From positions 1-64,000 of the forward strand of contig NZ_JAYFUM010000026.1 in assembly GCF_034929435.1 (NCBI RefSeq): a stretch of DNA of 64,000 nucleotides, written 5' to 3'. The first letter of the stretch is position 1; the number at the start of each line of letters is the position of its first letter. Under the pieces are notes generated by a model. It searched no databases and was not told the origin of the DNA. It worked only from the letters and a program-made list of their open reading frames with translations. This document shows positions 41,812-50,056 of the stretch, one piece after another. The DNA comes from Arcicella rigui (GTDB taxonomy: Bacteria; Bacteroidota; Bacteroidia; Cytophagales; Spirosomataceae). The translations under genes were made by a program, and so were the position numbers.

Positions 41812-43518
41812 ATGAACATCAACTTAAATAATTATGAAAAACAAACTTTTGATGCCATTGTAGTAGGTTCGGGAATTAGTGGCGGATGGGCTGCTAAAGA
41901 ACTTACAGAGAAAGGTTTAAAAGTGTTAGTATTAGAAAGAGGAAGAAATATTGAGCATATCAAAGACTATAAAACTGCCCTAACCGACCCTTGGAATTTT
42001 GAACATGGCGGAAAACCTACTTTAGATATTATTGAAAAACATCAAATACAAAACAGAACTGGTTTTGCTATTTCGGAAGCTACGCATGAGTTTTTTGTAA
42101 ACGACAAAGAAAACCCATATCTCGAAACAAAACGTTTTGACTGGATTCGTGGCTATCATGTGGGTGGGCGTTCTTTGATGTGGGGACGAGTTTCCTTGCG
42201 TTGGAGCGACCTTGATTTTGAAGCCAATTTAAAAGAAGGAATCGGCACAGATTGGCCCATTCGTTACAAAGATATTGCTCCGTGGTACGACTACGTAGAG
42301 AAGTTCGTAGGCGTTTGTGGCAACAAAGACGGCTTAGCACATTTACCTGACGGACAGTTTCAACCGCCCATCGACTTTACTTGTGCCGAAGAACATTTCT
42401 CGAAAGAAGTACATAAAAAATTCCCAAATCGTTATTTAATTCACGGTCGTGGGGCTCATATTACGCAACCAACAGCCGAACAAACAGCTTTGGGAAGAGC
42501 TTCGTGCCAGTCACGTGATATGTGTATGCGAGGCTGTCCGTTTGGGGCCTACTTTAGCTCACAATCAGCTACTTTGCCTGCGGCAAAACGTACTGGCAAC
42601 CTAACGATTCGTCCACACTCTATCGTAAATTCAATTATTTATGATGAACAAAAAGGCAAAGCCAAAGGCGTAAGAGTCATTGATGAACGCACGGGCGAAT
42701 GGATGGAGTTTTTTGCAAAAATCGTTTTCTTGAATGCTTCTGCTTTGGGTTCTACTTTTATTTTATTGAATTCTACTTCAAAACGTTTCCCGAATGGCAT
42801 GGACGACAGCGGTCAGTTGGGGCATAATGTAATGGATCATCATTTCCGTATTGGAGCTTGGGGAGAATTAGATAAATTTCAAGATAAAGTACAAGTAGGC
42901 AGAAATCCTGTGGGCGGCTATGTACCAAGATACCGAAATATTGGTAAAGACAAACGAGATTACTTGCGTGGTTTCGGCTATGAAGGCGGAGCAAGACGTT
43001 CGAGAAAGTATGTAGACGAAGATGCTTTTGGGGCTGATTTCAAAAAACAGCAAACAGAATTTGGCAATTGGAGTATGGATTTGGGAGCTTTCGGTGAATG
43101 CTTGCCTTATTATGAAAATAAAGTAGAACTCTCGAAAGAAATTACTGACAAATGGGGACAGCCAGTATTGAAAATGGATGCGGAGTTCAAAGAAAATGAA
43201 ATGAAAATGCGTGTAGATATGAAAAACGATGCCGCAGAAATGTTAGAAGCAGCAGGTTTTAAAAATATCAACACTTTCGACGACGCTACTTATCCCGGAC
43301 TGGGAATCCACGAAATGGGGATGGCTCGCATGGGACATACGCCACAAAATTCGGTACTGAACAAATGGAATCAGGTTTGGGCTTGTAAGAACGTTTTCGT
43401 TACCGACGGTGCGTTTATGACTTCGGCATCTTGTGTAAATCCGTCGCTTACATATATGGCAATGACGGCACGTGCAGCCGACTATGCCGTGAAAGAATTA
43501 AAGAAAGGAAATTTATAA
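41812..43518 (+). CDS. GMC family FAD-dependent oxidoreductase
   Basis: A 568-residue glucose-methanol-choline oxidoreductase that would oxidise an alcohol group of a sugar or polyol. The FAD-binding Rossmann motif is at 17-31 (VVGSGISGGWAAKEL) with LVLERG. GMC signatures include GGRSLMWGRVSLRW near 117-130 and the C-terminal HEMGMARMGHTP plus FVTDGAFMTSASCVNPSLTY, with the active-site N in VNPSLTYMA. A cysteine-containing segment CQSRDMCMRGCPFGA (about 226-240) is like the insert seen in sugar dehydrogenase catalytic subunits. No small TAT-exported subunit (gluconate-dehydrogenase subunit 3 type) is next to it. A secreted VOC protein follows 18 bases later. Confidence 0.88.
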   Translation: MNINLNNYEKQTFDAIVVGSGISGGWAAKELTEKGLKVLVLERGRNIEHIKDYKTALTDPWNFEHGGKPTLDIIEKHQIQNRTGFAISEATHEFFVNDKENPYLETKRFDWIRGYHVGGRSLMWGRVSLRWSDLDFEANLKEGIGTDWPIRYKDIAPWYDYVEKFVGVCGNKDGLAHLPDGQFQPPIDFTCAEEHFSKEVHKKFPNRYLIHGRGAHITQPTAEQTALGRASCQSRDMCMRGCPFGAYFSSQSATLPAAKRTGNLTIRPHSIVNSIIYDEQKGKAKGVRVIDERTGEWMEFFAKIVFLNASALGSTFILLNSTSKRFPNGMDDSGQLGHNVMDHHFRIGAWGELDKFQDKVQVGRNPVGGYVPRYRNIGKDKRDYLRGFGYEGGARRSRKYVDEDAFGADFKKQQTEFGNWSMDLGAFGECLPYYENKVELSKEITDKWGQPVLKMDAEFKENEMKMRVDMKNDAAEMLEAAGFKNINTFDDATYPGLGIHEMGMARMGHTPQNSVLNKWNQVWACKNVFVTDGAFMTSASCVNPSLTYMAMTARAADYAVKELKKGNL

Positions 43519-43536
43519 TTAACCCAAAACAATCCA

Positions 43537-44001
43537 ATGAAAACAATTTCATTCATCGCTACTTTATTGATAGCAATTAGTGTAGGTACTCGTGGTTTCG
43601 CACAGGACACACCCAAAAAAGGCATCCAAATTTTATCATACAATCACGTGGGTTTAGCCGTGAAAGACTTAAAAGTAAGTGCTAAATTTTACAGAGAAAT
43701 CATAGGACTTTCGCCAGTGGATGTGCCTGATAATTTAGTATCTATCAGAAGATGGTTTAAAATCGCTCCCGGACAGGAACTTCACTTACTTTTGGGTAGA
43801 GAAAATCCCGTAGCCAATAACGATAAAAATGGAGCTCACTTTTCGCTTTCAATTCCTTCTAATTCTGCTGATGGCATTGAAGTATTTTTGAAAGAAAATA
43901 ACATTCCATATCATCGTCAAATGCGTTTTGATGGAGCATTTCAAATTTACGTTACCGACCCAGACGGCTATGTAATAGAATTGAATGAGCCCAAAAAATA
44001 G
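43537..44001 (+). CDS. Secreted VOC (glyoxalase/bleomycin-resistance fold) protein
   Basis: A 154-residue single VOC domain behind a signal peptide (1-22, ending RGFAQ). The betaalphabetabetabeta pattern shows in LSYNHVGLAVKDLKVSAKFY (the metal-binding His is in YNHVG), ELHLLLGRENP (second His), HFSLSIPSN and the end YVTDPDGYVIELNEP (metal-binding Glu). Family members are metal-dependent lyases, isomerases or dioxygenases. Export is unusual for glyoxalases and points to a periplasmic substrate. It is cotranscribed with the GMC oxidoreductase (18-base gap), so it may act on that enzyme's product. It is followed by a terminator at 44124. Confidence 0.8.
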   Translation: MKTISFIATLLIAISVGTRGFAQDTPKKGIQILSYNHVGLAVKDLKVSAKFYREIIGLSPVDVPDNLVSIRRWFKIAPGQELHLLLGRENPVANNDKNGAHFSLSIPSNSADGIEVFLKENNIPYHRQMRFDGAFQIYVTDPDGYVIELNEPKK

Positions 44002-44081
44002 CGTTTAGAAATTCATTTTTAGAGAATTGAATTAAAATTATTTTCAATTCTGATTTGAATATTTACTTGACAATCAATTTC

Positions 44082-44117
44082 TAAATTCAAAAATCAGCAC
44101 TCTTAATTCAGCACTCC
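44082..44117. repeat. Interspersed word-family repeat (AATCAGCACTCTTAATTCAGCACTCC)
   Basis: Two tandem copies of A-TCAGCACTC sit directly before the terminator at 44124. The same words occur at 10341-10387 and inverted at 59611-59644. Confidence 0.5.
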
Positions 44118-44123
44118 AAACGT

Positions 44124-44160
44124 AATAGTCATTAGGTTTTCTAATGACTATTTTTCTTTT
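44124..44160 (+). terminator. Terminator of the GMC/VOC unit
   Basis: AATAGTCATTAG / CTAATGACTATT is a perfect 12-bp stem with a 5-base loop, followed by TTTCTTTT. Confidence 0.85.
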
Positions 44161-44281
44161 AAGGATGATAAAACAAGGCAAGGCTTTCAAATCATATCTA
44201 TAAATTATGGAATTAATCTTGGAAAAATACTGTTATCAAAGCTCAATCTTTTCCAAAACTCAATTATTTTAAATTTATACA

Positions 44282-45511
44282 ATGTCAAAAAAAACATATT
44301 ACTCCCTAATATTGATTTTAGGTAGCTTAACCGCCCTTGCTCCTTTTTCGATTGATATGTACTTGCCCGGCTTCCCTGCCATTGCCAAAGATTTGAATAC
44401 AACTGCTGCAAAAGTATCGCTTACCTTATCAGGATTTTTTATCGGAATTTCGGCTGGACAATTACTTTACGGCCCATTATTAGACCATTTTGGTCGTAAA
44501 AAACCACTTTACTTCGGCTTAACTATCTATATTATTACTTCTATTGCTTGTATAAATGTGCATAATATTGATAGTCTGATTGTACTTAGGTGTATTCAAG
44601 CACTTGGAGCTTGTGCCGCTACTGTAGCTTCAGTAGCCATGGTGCGTGACCTTTTTCCTGTACAAGATAGTGCTAAAGTATTTTCATTATTGATGTTAGT
44701 GCTGGGCGTTTCGCCCATGATTGCCCCAACCGTTGGTGGTATGGTAACGGCTACTTTTGGTTGGCAAGCTGTCTTTATTATTCTTACTGTCATTGGTATT
44801 ATTTTACTCTTGGCGGTTATTCTTTGGCTTCCCAACAGTTTTCAGCCCGACGAATCGCACTCTTTGAAACCAGAACCTATCATTCGGGATTTTATTTCTG
44901 TGATTGTAGAACCTCAATTTTATACCTATGCCATCACGGGTGCAGTGGCTTTTGCTGGATTATTTGCCTACGTTTCGGGTTCGCCGATGATTTTTATGAA
45001 TGTTTTTGAGGTAAACGAACAAGTATATGGCTGGATTTTCGCCTTTCTTTCTATTGGATTTATCGGAGCGAGTCAGCTCAACAATCTTGTTTTGCGTAGA
45101 TTTAAAAGTGAAAAAATCGTTCAAGTTGCCCTAACGACCCAAGTAATTGTTGGCTTTATTTTTTTATTGGCTTCCTATAACGATTGGCTCAATTTAGGAT
45201 TAACTATTTTCTTATTATTCTTGTTTCTATCTTGTATTGGCTTTGCCAACCCAAACATGGCGGCTCTTTCTTTAGCTCCTTTTTCAAAAAATGCAGGAAC
45301 AGCCTCCGCTTTGATGGGAGCTTTACAAATGGGAATGGGTTCTTTGATTTCGGTAGTCATCAGTATGTTCGACGAACCTTCAACTTTCCCGATGGTAGCT
45401 TCAATGGCTGGTTCGGCACTTTTAGCAAATATCATTTACTTTCTTGGCAAGAAAACCATTAAAGAAACCATAGAAATGGGCGAAAATATAGATGCGGGTT
45501 TGGTGCATTAA
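44282..45511 (+). CDS. Bcr/CflA-type MFS multidrug efflux transporter
   Basis: A 409-residue inner-membrane drug/proton antiporter with 12 predicted helices. The opening LAPFSIDMYLPGFPAIAKDL (about 19-38) is a signature of the DHA1 Bcr/CflA subfamily. Motif A of the MFS is seen as YGPLLDHFGRKKPLY (63-77). Motif C-like VLGVSPMIAPTVGG occurs in helix 5, and the conserved arginine-containing RCIQALGACAATVAS in helix 4. Family members export bicyclomycin, chloramphenicol and other hydrophobic compounds; the substrate here is unknown. It is monocistronic, and the downstream region is filled with repeats. Confidence 0.88.
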   Translation: MSKKTYYSLILILGSLTALAPFSIDMYLPGFPAIAKDLNTTAAKVSLTLSGFFIGISAGQLLYGPLLDHFGRKKPLYFGLTIYIITSIACINVHNIDSLIVLRCIQALGACAATVASVAMVRDLFPVQDSAKVFSLLMLVLGVSPMIAPTVGGMVTATFGWQAVFIILTVIGIILLLAVILWLPNSFQPDESHSLKPEPIIRDFISVIVEPQFYTYAITGAVAFAGLFAYVSGSPMIFMNVFEVNEQVYGWIFAFLSIGFIGASQLNNLVLRRFKSEKIVQVALTTQVIVGFIFLLASYNDWLNLGLTIFLLFLFLSCIGFANPNMAALSLAPFSKNAGTASALMGALQMGMGSLISVVISMFDEPSTFPMVASMAGSALLANIIYFLGKKTIKETIEMGENIDAGLVH

Positions 45512-45525
45512 GAATTAAGATTTTA

Positions 45526-45853
45526 GCTATGAGCTGTGAGATTTGAGATTTAATTGTTAGTTATGAAGTTTTCGGATTTCAGATGTCGGATTTCGGCTTT
45601 ATTAAAGGATTTTTTAAGAAGTATTTTATGAAAAACAAAGTCATTTTATCCAAAATCAGAAATCCCAAATCCAATCCTAAATAGCCTTTAAACCTTTGTA
45701 CAGTACTAATGATGATTTATATCTTAAACTCTTTTTCTTGAATCTTTTATCTTGAATCATAAATCTTATTCCCAAAGTCTTGTGTCTTTTATCTTGTCTC
45801 TTTCATCTAAAAATCCTAAAGTCTTAAAGTCCACAATCCTAAAGTCTTTCACA
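45526..45853. repeat. Composite word-repeat region with ~21-22-nt spacing
   Basis: Three word families follow one another: TAGCTATGAGCTGTGAG (45524-45540), GGATTTCAGATGTCGGATTTCGG with inverse AAATCAGAAATCCCAAATCC (45574-45597 and 45653-45675), and then TCTTTTATCTTG blocks 42 bases apart and AATCCTAAAGTCTTAAAGTCC (about 45740-45850). The open frame of the following receptor gene runs back through part of it, but this is not credible coding sequence. Confidence 0.6.
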
Positions 45854-47887
45854 ATGAAAAAACTTTTATCCTTACTCTGCTTAATCAATTCTTTTACTTC
45901 AATTGCTCAAACAGATTCAAGTTTGAAAGTAACCGAATTACAACCTGTTGTTATCAGTTCTTCTCGCTTTGTGGGGAAAGATATTCAAACGCCATTAGCT
46001 GTTACGGTTATCGACCAATCACGCTTGCAGACTGGGCAGTCCAAACTTTCATTATTTGATGCTTTGGGAGCAGTACCGGGCGTTTTTGCCATGAATTCTG
46101 AAAACTTCGCTCAAGATTTACGCATTTCAATTCGTGGTTTTGGTGCAAGAGCTTCTTTTGGTATTCGTGGTTTGAAAGTCGTAATGGACGGCATTCCAGA
46201 ATCTATTCCAGACGGCACAGCCAAAGTCGGAAATTTAGATATGGGAATTATGGAACGCATGGAAGTAATCAAAGGGCCGACAGCAGGCTTGTATGGCAAT
46301 GCTTCGGGTGGAGTAATCAGCCTCTTTTCAGAAACACCCAAAACTTTTTTTGCAGAAGCTCAAGCTACTTTTGGCTCTTTTGGTTTTCAAAGATTGCAAT
46401 TTAAAACGGGGCAAGAAGTAGGAAAAATTACTTACTTTTTCAATGCTTCTCGCCTGACAAGTACTGGTTATCGCAATCATAGTGCTTTAGAACGGAATTT
46501 TTTCAATGGAAAAGTGATTTATAAATTTTCGGATAAAAGTAATCTAAGCGTTTTGATGAGCTATGTGGATAGCCCAAAAGCAGAAGACCCAGGCGGATTA
46601 ACCCAAGCCGATATTACCAAAGACCGCCAACAAGCCCGACAAGTAAACATCGACTACAATGCTTTTGAGACCTTCAAACAAGCAAAAGTAGCCTTGATTT
46701 ATGAGCAGAAAATTGGAGAAAAACACCTAATCAATGCTCGTGCTTTTTACTTAAATCGTGATTTTAAAAACCAACAAGCTTTTGAAGCAAACGGACAAAT
46801 TGCCTTTAAACGAGATTTTTCGGGTGGTGGTTTTAGCTACCAGTTCACCGACAAAAAATATAGACTAAAAGCAGGTTTAGACCTTGAAAACCAAGAAGAC
46901 AATCGCCAGCGTTATGATAATTTAAAAGGCGAAAGAGGAACTTTAAAGCTCAATCAAGTTGAATCTTTCAGAAATATCGGAGCATTCATTTTGCAAGAAT
47001 ATACTTTCAACTCACAATTCAGACTTTCATTAAACACTCGTTTTGATGATATTCAATTAAAAATTGCGGATAAATTCTTAACTGATGGCGACCAATCTGC
47101 CACACAATCATTTCAGCGATTCAGTCCGATGTTAGGATTTTCCTTTGCTCCTACCGCCAATCAATCCATTTATACCAATATCTCAAGCAGTTTTGAAACG
47201 CCATCTTTGAACGAATTATCGAATAATCCCTTGAATACTGGCGGTTTCAATCCAGATTTAAGTCCACAGAAATCAAGAAATGTTGAATTGGGTTATAAAG
47301 GCATTCTTAGTAAAAAAATCAGATTAGACCTTGCCCTTTTTGCCATTGAAGTAAAAGATGAAATTGTCCCTTACCAAATCGCAGGGCAAGCAGGAAGAAC
47401 CTATTTCAGAAACGCAGGATTATCCAACCGAAAAGGCATAGAAACAGGCATTACTTATAAAGTTTTCAATGGTTTCACGGCTTATTTAAACTATACTTTT
47501 TCAGATTTTAAATACAAAGAGTACCAAACTACGGCTGGAAAATTTGATGGCAATGCTTTGCCGGGCATTCCGAAGCACAATATTTATGGAGAATTTCGCT
47601 ACTTCAATCCAAAAGGCTTTTTTGGTATTTTACAGTTGAGACGTATCAATGAATTTTATGTGGACGATGCCAACACCACCAGAAACGACGGTTTCGTAAC
47701 AGCCAATGTAAAACTGGGTTATCGCAAGCAAATGGCACATTTAGTTTTAGAGCCATTTATCGGTATTAATAATTTAACGAATACCGTTTACAATGCCAAC
47801 GTACAAATCAACGCAACCGCCAATCGCTACTTTGAACCTGCTGCTGGAAGCTTTGTATTCGGGGGAATTAGTGTTAGGGGATTTTAG
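45854..47887 (+). CDS. TonB-dependent outer membrane receptor (siderophore/FecA-like)
   Basis: A 677-residue receptor from the ATG at 45854, which starts MKKLLSLLCLINSFTSIAQ, a clean signal peptide. An in-frame ATG at 45752 would add 34 residues translated from intergenic repeats and is rejected. The plug domain follows (LQPVVISSSRFVGKDIQTPL, FDALGAVPGVFAMN, IRGFGARASFGIRGLKVVMD, and MERMEVIKGPTAGLYGNASG, which is split here), then a 22-strand-type barrel (FETPSLNELSNNPLNTGGFN, then LSPQKSRNVELGYKG) ending FVFGGISVRGF with C-terminal Phe. The receptor type fits siderophore or vitamin uptake (FecA/FepA-like); the ligand is unknown. No SusD partner is present. Confidence 0.88.
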   Translation: MKKLLSLLCLINSFTSIAQTDSSLKVTELQPVVISSSRFVGKDIQTPLAVTVIDQSRLQTGQSKLSLFDALGAVPGVFAMNSENFAQDLRISIRGFGARASFGIRGLKVVMDGIPESIPDGTAKVGNLDMGIMERMEVIKGPTAGLYGNASGGVISLFSETPKTFFAEAQATFGSFGFQRLQFKTGQEVGKITYFFNASRLTSTGYRNHSALERNFFNGKVIYKFSDKSNLSVLMSYVDSPKAEDPGGLTQADITKDRQQARQVNIDYNAFETFKQAKVALIYEQKIGEKHLINARAFYLNRDFKNQQAFEANGQIAFKRDFSGGGFSYQFTDKKYRLKAGLDLENQEDNRQRYDNLKGERGTLKLNQVESFRNIGAFILQEYTFNSQFRLSLNTRFDDIQLKIADKFLTDGDQSATQSFQRFSPMLGFSFAPTANQSIYTNISSSFETPSLNELSNNPLNTGGFNPDLSPQKSRNVELGYKGILSKKIRLDLALFAIEVKDEIVPYQIAGQAGRTYFRNAGLSNRKGIETGITYKVFNGFTAYLNYTFSDFKYKEYQTTAGKFDGNALPGIPKHNIYGEFRYFNPKGFFGILQLRRINEFYVDDANTTRNDGFVTANVKLGYRKQMAHLVLEPFIGINNLTNTVYNANVQINATANRYFEPAAGSFVFGGISVRGF

Positions 47888-47933
47888 GGATTTTGGATGT
47901 GGGTTTTGGGATTCCGGATTTTTTAGATTGGGT
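47888..47933. repeat. GGATTTTGGGATT word repeat after the TonB receptor
   Basis: Variants of GGATTTTAGGGATTTTGG run directly from the receptor's stop codon. Inverse forms (AAATCCGAAATCACACATCC) lie at 48440-48462 before the AlbA_2 gene, so the two could pair across ~500 bases. Confidence 0.45.
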
Positions 47934-47937
47934 TGAT

Positions 47938-48175
47938 ACAATCGGCATAAAGTAAGATATAATAGGCATCTTGTTTGATGAAATTGACATAAAGTAAAAT
48001 GCAATGAACATCTTGTTTAATCAAATGCCAATAAAGTAAAATTCAACTGGCATCTTGTAAGATGCAATGGTAATAAAGTAAAATGGAATAGACATACAGT
48101 AAAATTGAATGAAGATATTGTTTAATGAAGAGGGCGTAAAGTTAAATTCAACTGGCATATACCTTGGGAAAAAGC
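47938..48175. repeat. Degenerate ~22-nt periodic repeat array
   Basis: About ten units alternate two related forms, roughly GGCATAAAGTAAAATNCAAT and GGCATCTTGTTTAATGNAA, with spacing of 19-23 and mostly 22 bases. Every other unit shares ATAAAGTAAAAT, giving a ~43-44-nt higher period. No ORF is supported. The organisation is like the arrays at 290-545 and 12994-13243, but the sequence is different. Confidence 0.75.
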
Positions 48176-48261
48176 CATGTTTAATAGTCGGTTTTGTTAA
48201 ATTTTAAAAAAAATTGATGAAGCTCTTTTTTCCTAAATCATTGTAAAAAGATAAAAAATAT

Positions 48262-48383
48262 AAATCCAAAGGATTTAAAGGTTTATAGAAAATCAAAAAA
48301 TGAAAATTGTTGTTCGACCCCGAAGGGGTAATACTTACACATTTCTTTATATTTTTCTATAAACCTTGAATCCATTCTGGATT
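48262..48383. repeat. MITE-like inverted-repeat element with central hairpin
   Basis: GGATTTAAAGGTTTATAGAAAA (48271-48292, one base more than its partner) pairs with TTTTCTATAAACCTTGAATCC (48353-48373). Small AATCC...GGATT hairpins occur at both outer ends. The centre has ACCCCGAAGGGGT (about 48318-48330), a GC-rich hairpin in otherwise AT-rich DNA. It is about 120 bases long and non-coding, consistent with a small mobilisable palindrome element. Confidence 0.7.
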
Positions 48384-48470
48384 ATCTCCAAAATTTCATC
48401 TTTGCTTAGTTCAAAAATTTGGTGACGCTTTTATACAATCAAATCCGAAATCACACATCCCAAATCAAAA

Positions 48471-49118
48471 TCACCATTTCCTCAATACAAATTGCGTAGG
48501 TTTTTGTTTGGCGAGCATTAATAAGATACTTTCGTAAGTAAGTGCTTCTAATAATTTTGTAGCTCTGTAAGCTGAAATATTCACCAATTTGGCGTACTCT
48601 TTAGCAGTAATTTTATTGTTCTTTTTCAAGTACGTAATCAAGTACTTTACATTGGGCTGTTCTAATAATTGCTTATTTATTTCGTTCCCCGACTTCAACA
48701 TTATCTGCGACATTTCTTTGGTCACGGGCGTAGTTTCGTCGTTGGCTCGTACATACACCGCACGAAAAGCTCTTTCATCAATGGCTTCATGTGGCTTTTC
48801 ATTGGCTTCTTCGATGTTCACTATCAGCACTTTATACTTTCCATCTACCAAAACAGAGGAGTAAACAATATCAAGCGGTGGCGTTACTAAATCGTTGGCT
48901 GCTTGAATAATTTTACTCATTTCTTCAATTTCCGAACAACCTTTTATCGACTTATCATCGTTTACCCCAACGATGAGTTTTCCGCCAGAAGTATTGGCGA
49001 ATGCCGCCAAAGTACGTGCAATTTTATAAGGACTTTCAATCTTGCTTTTGAATTCAAGCGTTGTAGATTCTTTCTGTTTTAAGATTTCTGTGAGTTGTTT
49101 TTCTGTCATTCCAATCAT
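48471..49118 (-). CDS. AlbA_2 (Schlafen-like) putative DNA-binding / ATP-binding protein
   Basis: A 215-residue protein with an N-terminal AlbA_2 domain. The signature is ESTTLEFKSKIESPYKIART (about 16-35), then LAAFANTSGGKLIVGVNDD (about 36-54), the pattern of the SLFN AlbA_2 nucleic-acid/nucleotide-binding fold. A C-terminal winged-helix-like segment (NNKITAKEYAKLVNISAYRA) could bind DNA. Such proteins act as regulators, defence-associated factors or helicase-like accessory proteins; the role here is unknown. The alternative start at the fourth residue is as good as the first. It is divergent from the EamA transporter, whose putative TTG start lies only 32 bases away. Confidence 0.8.
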   Translation of the reverse strand: MIGMTEKQLTEILKQKESTTLEFKSKIESPYKIARTLAAFANTSGGKLIVGVNDDKSIKGCSEIEEMSKIIQAANDLVTPPLDIVYSSVLVDGKYKVLIVNIEEANEKPHEAIDERAFRAVYVRANDETTPVTKEMSQIMLKSGNEINKQLLEQPNVKYLITYLKKNNKITAKEYAKLVNISAYRATKLLEALTYESILLMLAKQKPTQFVLRKW

Positions 49119-49150
49119 TTATGAGTAATTAATCAACAATTTCGGTAATT

Positions 49151-50056
49151 TTGGCGTATTCTAATCACAATATCGTCACAAACATTTTGAAAACAGAAAC
49201 ATTTCAGATTCCATTAAAGGCTTATTTGTTCTTACTCTTAGGCGTTTTTTGTATTGCTTGGTCGGCAATTTTCGTGAAAATGGCAGACGCTCCTGCACTT
49301 ACTTCTGGATTTTATCGCTACTTTTTTTGCTTTCTTGGGCTATTACCCATCTGGATTTATAAAAAAATAGAAATCCCCAAACGAGCTACTTTTCTTTGGC
49401 TCATGTTTGCTGGGCTTTTGTTTGTGGCAGATATGAGCCTTTGGAATCTTTCAATTCTGCGTACTTCGGCTTCGGTTTCTACGCTTTTAGCAAACAATGC
49501 GTCGGTTTTTGTTGGCTTAGGCACTTTGATTTTTTTCAAAAAAACACTTCCTCGCAGCTATTGGATTGGACTTGCCGTGGCAATGGTTGGCGTATTTTTG
49601 GTAGCAGGTAAAGACTTCATCCAGAATCCTAATGTGGGGCTTGGTCACTTAATGGCAATTGGAGCGGCTTTGTTTTATGCGGGTTATATGCTTATTACCC
49701 AAAAAGTGAGAAGTGGAATGGATACGGTAAATTTTATGGGTTGGACTTTGCTTGCCTGTATCGTTTTCTCTTTTATTACTTGTTGGCAACAAGATTTAGA
49801 GATGATACATTTCAACCAAAAAACTTGGATTGCCTTTATCGGTTCTGGGCTAATATGTCATTTCGCAGGCTGGCTTTCTATCAATTATGCTTTGGGCTTT
49901 ATTCCTGCTGCAATCGTCTCTCCTACGCTACTTATTCAGCCTGTGCTTACTTCTATTATTTCTTACTTTCTTTTAGGAGAAATACTAAGAACAGAACAAA
50001 TCATTGGCGGAATCATTGTCCTGTTCGGTATTTACATGGTCAATAAAAGAAGTTGA
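49151..50056 (+). CDS. EamA/DMT family transporter (non-ATG start likely)
   Basis: An inner-membrane carrier of the drug/metabolite transporter superfamily with ten predicted helices in two EamA repeats. Helix 1 is AYLFLLLGVFCIAWSAIFVK, and the family's helix-4 motif is seen as LRTSASVSTLLANNASVFVG. The second repeat begins VGLGHLMAIGAALFYAGYML. The first in-frame ATG lies inside or after helix 1, so the start must be non-ATG. TTG at 49151 gives 301 residues, a normal family length, and no better candidate is visible. The substrate is unknown (amino acids or metabolites in relatives). Its 3' end overlaps the convergent gene at 50032 by 25 bases. Confidence 0.82.
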   Translation: MAYSNHNIVTNILKTETFQIPLKAYLFLLLGVFCIAWSAIFVKMADAPALTSGFYRYFFCFLGLLPIWIYKKIEIPKRATFLWLMFAGLLFVADMSLWNLSILRTSASVSTLLANNASVFVGLGTLIFFKKTLPRSYWIGLAVAMVGVFLVAGKDFIQNPNVGLGHLMAIGAALFYAGYMLITQKVRSGMDTVNFMGWTLLACIVFSFITCWQQDLEMIHFNQKTWIAFIGSGLICHFAGWLSINYALGFIPAAIVSPTLLIQPVLTSIISYFLLGEILRTEQIIGGIIVLFGIYMVNKRS

